From Paracoccus denitrificans (GTDB taxonomy: Bacteria; Pseudomonadota; Alphaproteobacteria; Rhodobacterales; Rhodobacteraceae), in contig VAFL01000002.1 of NCBI GenBank assembly GCA_005768755.1, positions 62,001-126,000 of the forward strand: a stretch of DNA of 64,000 nt, read 5' to 3'. The notes under the pieces are model-generated. The model was not told the DNA's origin, ran no database searches, and was given only the letters and a program-made list of their open reading frames with translations. The translations under genes were made by a program, and so were the position numbers. Shown here piece after piece: positions 58,603 through 64,000 of this stretch; position 1 is the stretch's first letter; each line of letters opens with the position of its first letter.

Positions 58603-60183
58603 ATGAAAATCCGCCGTTCCCTCGTGCCTGCCAGTTTCGGGGGCACAGGTGCGATTGCGATCTTGTTGACCGCTGTTCACACCCTTCCGGCCCCGGCAGA
58701 TGATCGTGTGAATGAACCGACGGCGGAATGGCAGTCGGAACGCCATCTGGATATCATGCCCCGCGATATGGAAGACGCGGCGCGCGTGGCACAGGTGACC
58801 GCGCCAACCACGAATTTCAGCGGGCCGGAAAACTTCGAACAGAACCCCGCCGGCGCGGCAACCACGCGCTATATCGCAACGCCCGAAGCGTTTTCCCAGT
58901 TTTCTCCCAATATGCCCTTCACCAGCGAGATGGGCTTCAAGCTGGGCAACGGGATTTTCCGCAAGCTCTGGATTGGTGCACCGTCATCGACCAAAGGCAG
59001 TGACGGGCTGGGACCGCTTTATAATGCGCGCGCTTGCCAGAACTGCCATATAAAGGATGGGCGCGGCCACATGCCCGACGGCCCGGATGACAGCCGCGTA
59101 TCCGCATTTCTGCGCCTGTCCATCCCCGGCGGCGATCCAATACCGTCCATTCCGGATTACATCCCGACCAGTCCCGACCCGGTCTATGGCGGGCAGTTGC
59201 AGGACCTGTCACTGGCTGGATTTGCTGCCGAGGGGAAGCTGGGGGTAAGCTGGACGGAAATCCCGGTCACGCTTGCCGATGGGGAAGTTGTCAATCTGCG
59301 TGCCCCGGACTATGCGATTGAGAACCCTGCCTACGGGCCGCCGCATGACGGGTTGATGATATCGCCGCGCGTCGCCCCGCAAATGATCGGCCTTGGCCTG
59401 CTGGAGGCCGTGCCGGTGGATGACATCCTTGCGCTTGCAGATCCCGAAGATACCGACGGCGACGGTATTTCGGGGCGCCCGCAGATTGTCTGGTCGCAGG
59501 AATTCGACCAGGCAATGCTGGGTCGCTTTGGGCACAAGGCCGGCAATCCCACGATCCACGAACAGTCCGCCAGCGCCTTTGCCGGCGATATGGGGCTGTC
59601 GACGCCCATGTTTCCAGGCCCTTCGGGCGAATGCAGCGCCGCGCAGCGCGACTGCCTGACCGCGCCCGCCGGGCAGGAAGCGGGAATTCGCGACGGGTTG
59701 GAGGTAGATCAGGAAGCCCTTGATCTGATCATCTTCTATTCGCGCAACCTCGCCGTGCCGGAACGCCGCAATCTGGCCGACCAGCAGGTCCTGCGCGGCA
59801 AGGAAATCGCCTATAAGACCGGCTGTATCGCCTGCCATAACGCGAAATTCGTCACTCACCGCCTGAACGGCCAGCCAGAGCAGAGCTTTCAGCTGATCTG
59901 GCCCTATACTGACATGCTGCTTCATGACATGGGCGAAGGTCTGGCAGATCACCGACCGGAATGGCGGGCCAATGGACGCGAATGGCGCACGGCACCGCTT
60001 TGGGGAATATCGCTGAACGCTCAGGTGACCGGCGTCGAAAGCTATCTGCATGACGGCCGCGCCCGCACCCTGCTGGAGGCGATCCTGTGGCATGGCGGCG
60101 AGGCGCAGGCCGCGCGCGACACCGTGGTCGGGCTGCCGACCAAGGATCGCGCCGCCCTGATCGCCTGGCTGGAATCGCTTTGA
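58603..60183 (+). CDS. Di-haem c-type oxidoreductase, DUF1111 family
   Basis: A 526-residue periplasmic protein with a Sec signal (KIRRSLVPASFGGTGAIAIL, hydrophobic to about residue 28) and two c-type haem sites, CQNCH at residues 145-149 and CIACH at residues 408-412. The sequence between them (GGQLQDLSLAGFAAEGKLGV, MIGLGLLEAVP, DGISGRPQIVWSQ) matches the DUF1111/thiol-oxidoreductase-like family, which commonly lies beside imelysin genes in iron-uptake loci. The role is probably redox handling of iron or copper in the periplasm. Start ATG 58603 is chosen for the signal peptide; the ribosome site is weak. It may be separately expressed, given the hairpin after bfr. Confidence 0.88.
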   Translation: MKIRRSLVPASFGGTGAIAILLTAVHTLPAPADDRVNEPTAEWQSERHLDIMPRDMEDAARVAQVTAPTTNFSGPENFEQNPAGAATTRYIATPEAFSQFSPNMPFTSEMGFKLGNGIFRKLWIGAPSSTKGSDGLGPLYNARACQNCHIKDGRGHMPDGPDDSRVSAFLRLSIPGGDPIPSIPDYIPTSPDPVYGGQLQDLSLAGFAAEGKLGVSWTEIPVTLADGEVVNLRAPDYAIENPAYGPPHDGLMISPRVAPQMIGLGLLEAVPVDDILALADPEDTDGDGISGRPQIVWSQEFDQAMLGRFGHKAGNPTIHEQSASAFAGDMGLSTPMFPGPSGECSAAQRDCLTAPAGQEAGIRDGLEVDQEALDLIIFYSRNLAVPERRNLADQQVLRGKEIAYKTGCIACHNAKFVTHRLNGQPEQSFQLIWPYTDMLLHDMGEGLADHRPEWRANGREWRTAPLWGISLNAQVTGVESYLHDGRARTLLEAILWHGGEAQAARDTVVGLPTKDRAALIAWLESL

Positions 60184-60192
60184 ACCTTGTGC

Positions 60193-60384
60193 TCAGCCGG
60201 ATGCGGTCGCGCTGTTGATCGCCTTCAATTCAAACAGACCTTCTGCAATTTCGGCAAGGTGGGCTGCGTTGACATGATCGCTTTGGGCACAGGCGCTGCT
60301 GCGGTCAGCCCAATCCAGATCGGGCTGGGCCAACCGCGAAGGGACTGCGGGTTTGGTCAGGGGCAGCGGGTGCTCATAGACCAT
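60193..60384 (-). CDS. Small hypothetical protein (63 aa) downstream of pyruvate carboxylase
   Basis: A 63-codon frame starting 26 bp after the pyc stop, ATG at 60384, with a GGCGG about 6-9 nt upstream. Third codon positions are mostly G or C and the protein looks natural (MVYEHPLPLTKPAVPSRLAQ start, then LAEIAEGLFELKAINSATAS at the end), with no signal peptide or membrane helix. I do not recognise a family. It lies in the 227-bp gap between the convergent di-haem cytochrome and pyc genes; I see nothing else in that gap. Confidence 0.5.
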   Translation of the reverse strand: MVYEHPLPLTKPAVPSRLAQPDLDWADRSSACAQSDHVNAAHLAEIAEGLFELKAINSATASG

Positions 60385-60410
60385 CTGCTACCGCCGATCC
60401 GGTTCCGACA

Positions 60411-63400
60411 TCACTGCTCCAGTTCGATCAGCAGATCCTTGGCGTCAATCTGCTGGCCGGGCGCAACAAGAACGGCCTTCACCGTTCCGTCATGATCGGC
60501 ATGGATGCCTGTTTCCATCTTCATCGCCTCGATGGTCAGCAGAAGGTCTCCGGCATTGACCTTCTGACCCTGCGACACGGCAACTGTCGCAGCAACCCCG
60601 GGCATCGGCGCGCCGATATGGCCGGGATTGGACGGATCGGCCTTGGGCCGGGATGCGCTGGCGGCGCCTTCTGCGCGATTGGGCACACGAATGTTGCGGG
60701 GCTGGCCGTTCAGTTCGAAGAAAACCTTCACCTCGCCCTTCTCGTCGGTTTCGCTGAGCGCCTGCAGGCGAATTTCCAGCGTCTTGCCGGGGTCAATCTC
60801 ACAAGCGATTTCGTCGCCGGGCTCCATTCCGTAGAAGAAGTTGCGTGTCGGCAACGTCCTGACGGGGCCGTAGACCCGGTGCCGGCCCATATAGTCAAGG
60901 AAGACCTTCGGATACATCAGATAGCCGTTAAGATCCTCGTCATCGATGACCTTGCCTTCCAGCTGGTCGGACAAATCGGCGCGCGCGGCCTCCAGATCGA
61001 CGGGGGCCATGGTGGCGCCCGGGCGCGTGGTCGACGCGGGCTCGCCCTTGAGGATCTTCTTCTGCAAGGCCTCGGGCCAGCCGCCGGGCGGCTGACCAAG
61101 ATTGCCTTTCATCATATCGACCACACTGTCGGGGAAGACCACATCGACGGCCGGGTCTTCGACCTGCGCGCGGGTCAGGTTCTGGCTGACCATCATCAAC
61201 GCCATATCGCCCACAACCTTGGACGACGGCGTGACCTTCACGATATCGCCGAACATCTGGTTCACATCGGCATAAGCCTGCGCGACCTCGTGCCAGCGAT
61301 CTTCCAGCCCCAGCGATCGCGCCTGTGCCTTCAGGTTCGTGAACTGGCCACCCGGCATTTCATGCAGGTAGACTTCGGATGCCGGGGCCTGAAGGCCGGA
61401 TTCAAAGGCGCGGTAATCCTCGCGCACGCGTTCCCAATAGTTCGAAATCTCGCGGATCGCGGCGATATCCAGCCCGGTATCGCGGTCGTCACCCGCCAAA
61501 GCCTCCACCACGGACCCCAGCGTCGGTTGGCTGGTGTTGCCCGACAGCGCATCCATGGCGCCGTCGACGATATCAACGCCGGCTGCGGCGGCGGCAAGAT
61601 ATGACGCGCCACCCATGCCCGACGTGTCATGGGTGTGGAAATGGATCGGCAAGCCGACCTCTTCCTTCAATGCCTTGACCAGCTTGCCTGCGGCACCGGG
61701 CTTCAAAAGCCCCGCCATATCCTTCAACCCAAGGATATGGGCACCGGAATCGCGCAGCTCTTTTCCCATGGAAACATAGTATTGCAGGTCATATTTCGCG
61801 CGGTTCGGGTCTTGAATATCACCGGTATAGCAGATCGCCGCCTCGCAGATCTTGCCACTGTCAATCACCGCATCCATGGCAACGCGCATGTTTTCGACCC
61901 AGTTCAGACTGTCGAAAACGCGGAACACGTCGATGCCCGTTTCGGCCGCCTGTTTGACAAATGCCTGAACCACATTGTCGGGATAATTGGTATATCCAAC
62001 GCCGTTCGAGGCACGCAGCAGCATCTGCGTCAGCAGGTTCGGCATTGCCGCACGGATATCGCGCAGCCGCTGCCACGGACATTCCTGCAAAAAGCGGTAG
62101 GCCACATCGAACGTCGCCCCACCCCAACATTCGACGCTGAACAGTTGCGGCAGATTGGCCGCATATGCCGGCGCCACCCGGATCATGTCGATCGAGCGCA
62201 TCCGCGTCGCCAGAAGCGATTGGTGCCCGTCCCGCATGGCCGTGTCGGTCACCAGAAGCCTTGACTGCGCGCCAACCCAATCGGCCACACCCTTTGCACC
62301 TTCCTTTTCAAGGAGCTGTCGCGTTCCGGCCGGCGGCGGGCTGACATGGGGCTGCGGCGCGATCGGGGGATGGGCCTGCGCGGGCGGCGCGGCGCGGCCG
62401 GCAGTTTCCGGATGTCCGTTGACCGTGATATCCGCCAGATAGGTCAGGATCTTCGTTGCGCGGTCACGCCGGGCGCGGAATTCGAACAGTTCCGGCGTCG
62501 TGTCGATGAATTTCGTTGTGTATGTGTCGTTCAGGAATGTCGGATGCTTCAGCAGGTTGATGACAAAGTCGATATTCGTACTGACACCTCGGACCCGGAA
62601 TTCGCGCAGCGCCCTGTCCATCCGTGCGATGGCCTTTTCCGGCGTCTGCGCCCATGCGGTAACTTTGACCAGAAGGGAATCGTAATAGCGCGTGATCACG
62701 CCACCCGCATAAGCCGTGCCGCCATCCAGACGGATGCCCATGCCCGTGGCGCTGCGGTAAGCCGTGATCCGGCCATAGTCCGGAATGAAGTTGTTCTGCG
62801 GATCTTCGGTCGTGACGCGGCATTGGACAGCGTGGCCTGACAGCGTCACGTCCTCCTGCGTCGCCGTGCCGGTGGCCTTCGCCAGTGTTGCGCCTTCCGC
62901 AATCATGATCTGGGCCTGGACGATGTCGATACCAGTCACTTCTTCTGTCACCGTATGTTCGACCTGAACGCGGGGATTGACCTCGATGAAATAGAAATTG
63001 CCCGAGTCCATATCCATCAGGAACTCGACCGTGCCGGCGTTCTGATAGCCAACGGCCTGCCCGATTTTCAGCGCCAGCCCGCACACCTCGGCGCGCTGCT
63101 CGTCTGTCAGATAGGGTGCGGGGGCGCGTTCGACGACCTTCTGGTTGCGGCGCTGCACGGTGCAATCGCGTTCATACAGATGGTAAAGACCGCCATGCGT
63201 GTCACCCAGCAACTGCACTTCGACATGCCGGGCGCGCAGGATCATCTTTTCCAGATATCCCTCGCCATTGCCGAACGCGGCCTCGGCCTCGCGCCGGCCC
63301 TCGCGGACCTTTTCAACCAGTTCGCCCTCGGCATTGATCGGGCGCATCCCCCGGCCGCCGCCCCCCCATGAGGCTTTCAGCATCAGCGGATAGCCGATCT

Positions 63401-63857
63401 CTGCGGCTTCGGTCCTGATGGCTTCGAAGTCGTCGCCCAGCACCTCGGTCGCGGGGATGACGGGGACACCTGCGCTGATCGCCACCCGGCGCGCACTTGC
63501 CTTGTCGCCAAGCGCGCGCATCGTTTCGGCCTTGGGTCCGATGAAGATGATGCCCTCGCGTGCGCAGGCATCGACCAGTTCGGGATTTTCCGACAGCAAT
63601 CCATAGCCGGGATGAATGGCATCAGCAGCGGATTCCTTGGCGACGCGAATGATCTCGTCGATGGAAAGGTAAGCCGCGACCGGCCCCAGCCCCTCGCCTA
63701 TGCGATAGGCCTCATCCGCCTTGAAACGGTGCAGGCCAAGCTTGTCTTCCTCGGCATAGACGGCAACCGTCTTTTTGCCCAACTCGTTGGCGGCCCGCAT
63801 GACGCGAATGGCAATTTCGCCGCGATTGGCGATCAGGATCTTGCGAATGTTGCGCAT
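60411..63857 (-). CDS. pyc: Pyruvate carboxylase
   Basis: Biotin enzyme of 1148 residues that carboxylates pyruvate to oxaloacetate with ATP and bicarbonate, the main anaplerotic step. Biotin carboxylase domain (about 1-450): KILIANRGEIAIRVMRAA, HPGYGLLSENPE, KASWGGGGRGMR, EVNPRVQVEHTVTEE. Carboxyltransferase TIM barrel (about 530-830): DTAMRDGHQSLLATRMRS with metal and pyruvate residues, HFHTHDTSGMGGASYL. Allosteric/PC region, then biotin carboxyl carrier domain ending EAMKMETG with the biotinylated Lys at about residue 1113. The ATG at 63857 has GGGGGTG 5 nt upstream; an in-frame codon at 63893 is less likely. The 97-bp region upstream (63858-63954) carries its promoter. Confidence 0.95.
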   Translation of the reverse strand: MRNIRKILIANRGEIAIRVMRAANELGKKTVAVYAEEDKLGLHRFKADEAYRIGEGLGPVAAYLSIDEIIRVAKESAADAIHPGYGLLSENPELVDACAREGIIFIGPKAETMRALGDKASARRVAISAGVPVIPATEVLGDDFEAIRTEAAEIGYPLMLKASWGGGGRGMRPINAEGELVEKVREGRREAEAAFGNGEGYLEKMILRARHVEVQLLGDTHGGLYHLYERDCTVQRRNQKVVERAPAPYLTDEQRAEVCGLALKIGQAVGYQNAGTVEFLMDMDSGNFYFIEVNPRVQVEHTVTEEVTGIDIVQAQIMIAEGATLAKATGTATQEDVTLSGHAVQCRVTTEDPQNNFIPDYGRITAYRSATGMGIRLDGGTAYAGGVITRYYDSLLVKVTAWAQTPEKAIARMDRALREFRVRGVSTNIDFVINLLKHPTFLNDTYTTKFIDTTPELFEFRARRDRATKILTYLADITVNGHPETAGRAAPPAQAHPPIAPQPHVSPPPAGTRQLLEKEGAKGVADWVGAQSRLLVTDTAMRDGHQSLLATRMRSIDMIRVAPAYAANLPQLFSVECWGGATFDVAYRFLQECPWQRLRDIRAAMPNLLTQMLLRASNGVGYTNYPDNVVQAFVKQAAETGIDVFRVFDSLNWVENMRVAMDAVIDSGKICEAAICYTGDIQDPNRAKYDLQYYVSMGKELRDSGAHILGLKDMAGLLKPGAAGKLVKALKEEVGLPIHFHTHDTSGMGGASYLAAAAAGVDIVDGAMDALSGNTSQPTLGSVVEALAGDDRDTGLDIAAIREISNYWERVREDYRAFESGLQAPASEVYLHEMPGGQFTNLKAQARSLGLEDRWHEVAQAYADVNQMFGDIVKVTPSSKVVGDMALMMVSQNLTRAQVEDPAVDVVFPDSVVDMMKGNLGQPPGGWPEALQKKILKGEPASTTRPGATMAPVDLEAARADLSDQLEGKVIDDEDLNGYLMYPKVFLDYMGRHRVYGPVRTLPTRNFFYGMEPGDEIACEIDPGKTLEIRLQALSETDEKGEVKVFFELNGQPRNIRVPNRAEGAASASRPKADPSNPGHIGAPMPGVAATVAVSQGQKVNAGDLLLTIEAMKMETGIHADHDGTVKAVLVAPGQQIDAKDLLIELEQ

Positions 63858-63954
63858 GGCGCACCCCCGAGTTTCTGCAACTGCGAAGAACATTACCGAT
63901 CAATTAAGACTTGTAAACGCGAGATGACGCAATGCCACCGGGCAAAGGGTTCCC

Positions 63955-64000
63955 CTATGCCGTCAATTCGACCCAGACCGGAACATGATCTGACGGCTTA
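63955..64000 (-). CDS. Exonuclease III-like (endonuclease/exonuclease/phosphatase family), C-terminal fragment at window edge
   Basis: Only the last 14 codons are inside the window (KPSDHVPVWVELTA then TAG at 63955-63957). The SDHVPV motif is the C-terminal active-site His motif of exodeoxyribonuclease III/AP endonucleases of the EEP superfamily. The gene enters from the right edge on the minus strand and ends 97 bp before pyc. The short length limits certainty, but the motif is distinctive. Confidence 0.7.
   Translation of the reverse strand, partial: KPSDHVPVWVELTA

Noticed and set aside
1..64000. CRISPR arrays, insertion sequences, prophage, tRNA or rRNA genes
   Set aside because: I read for direct-repeat arrays, transposase or integrase motifs and RNA-gene signatures and saw none; covariance-model and IS searches would be needed to exclude small or degenerate cases.

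Overview
This 64 kb window is a dense, GC-rich chromosomal segment of an alphaproteobacterium. The gene repertoire points to Rhodobacterales, most likely a Paracoccus-like member of the Paracoccaceae: several ABC, TRAP and tripartite tricarboxylate (TTT) uptake systems, glutathione-dependent formaldehyde oxidation, a PuuD-type urate hydroxylase and pyruvate carboxylase. That assignment is inferred from gene content only. I saw no rRNA, tRNA, CRISPR array, insertion sequence, prophage or attachment site, and no gap between genes above about 300 bp.

Layout. (1) 1-5.7 kb: a YdcSTUV/Pot-type ABC importer for a small organic cation or polyamine-like solute (one permease cut by the window edge), a LysR regulator, and a divergent DUF1932 dehydrogenase with a clear palindrome between them. 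(2) 5.7-12.4 kb, all on the minus strand: phosphomannomutase and ManC (GDP-mannose supply), PuuD, and NADP malic enzyme. (3) 12.6-18.0 kb, plus strand: a compact four-gene operon of cyclic amidohydrolase (hydantoinase), N-carbamoyl-amino-acid amidohydrolase, DUF917/S-Me-THD protein and a urocanate hydratase paralogue. It fits steps 2-5 of catabolism of a sulfur- or methyl-modified histidine such as ergothioneine, ending in glutamate, and is the most interesting feature here. (4) 18.1-22.6 kb: RND efflux adaptor and pump. (5) 22.6-48.5 kb: about 26 kb on the minus strand with a sugar ABC importer, a TRAP transporter and a TTT transporter interleaved with oxidoreductases (two GMC, two SDR, Gfo/Idh, ALDH), a CoA-transferase, an enoyl-CoA hydratase, a DUF993 protein, a Dabb protein, a LacI regulator and glycerate 2-kinase. 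It looks like uptake and oxidation of an unidentified sugar or sugar-acid type substrate. The formaldehyde genes (class III ADH, GNAT, S-formylglutathione hydrolase) lie at its upstream end. (6) 48.7-56.3 kb, plus strand: an alpha-2-macroglobulin protein with its partner PBP1C. (7) 56.4-60.2 kb: iron genes (imelysin, Bfd, bacterioferritin, DUF1111 di-haem cytochrome). (8) 60.2-64 kb, minus strand: pyruvate carboxylase with a small downstream ORF, and the 3' tail of an exonuclease III-like gene.

At the regulatory level, three transport operons that begin with a solute-binding-protein gene each carry a strong GC hairpin just after that gene. Palindromes of operator type lie at 4521-4541, 34406-34426 and 39308-39323, and an 11-bp-period direct repeat lies upstream of the TRAP operon.
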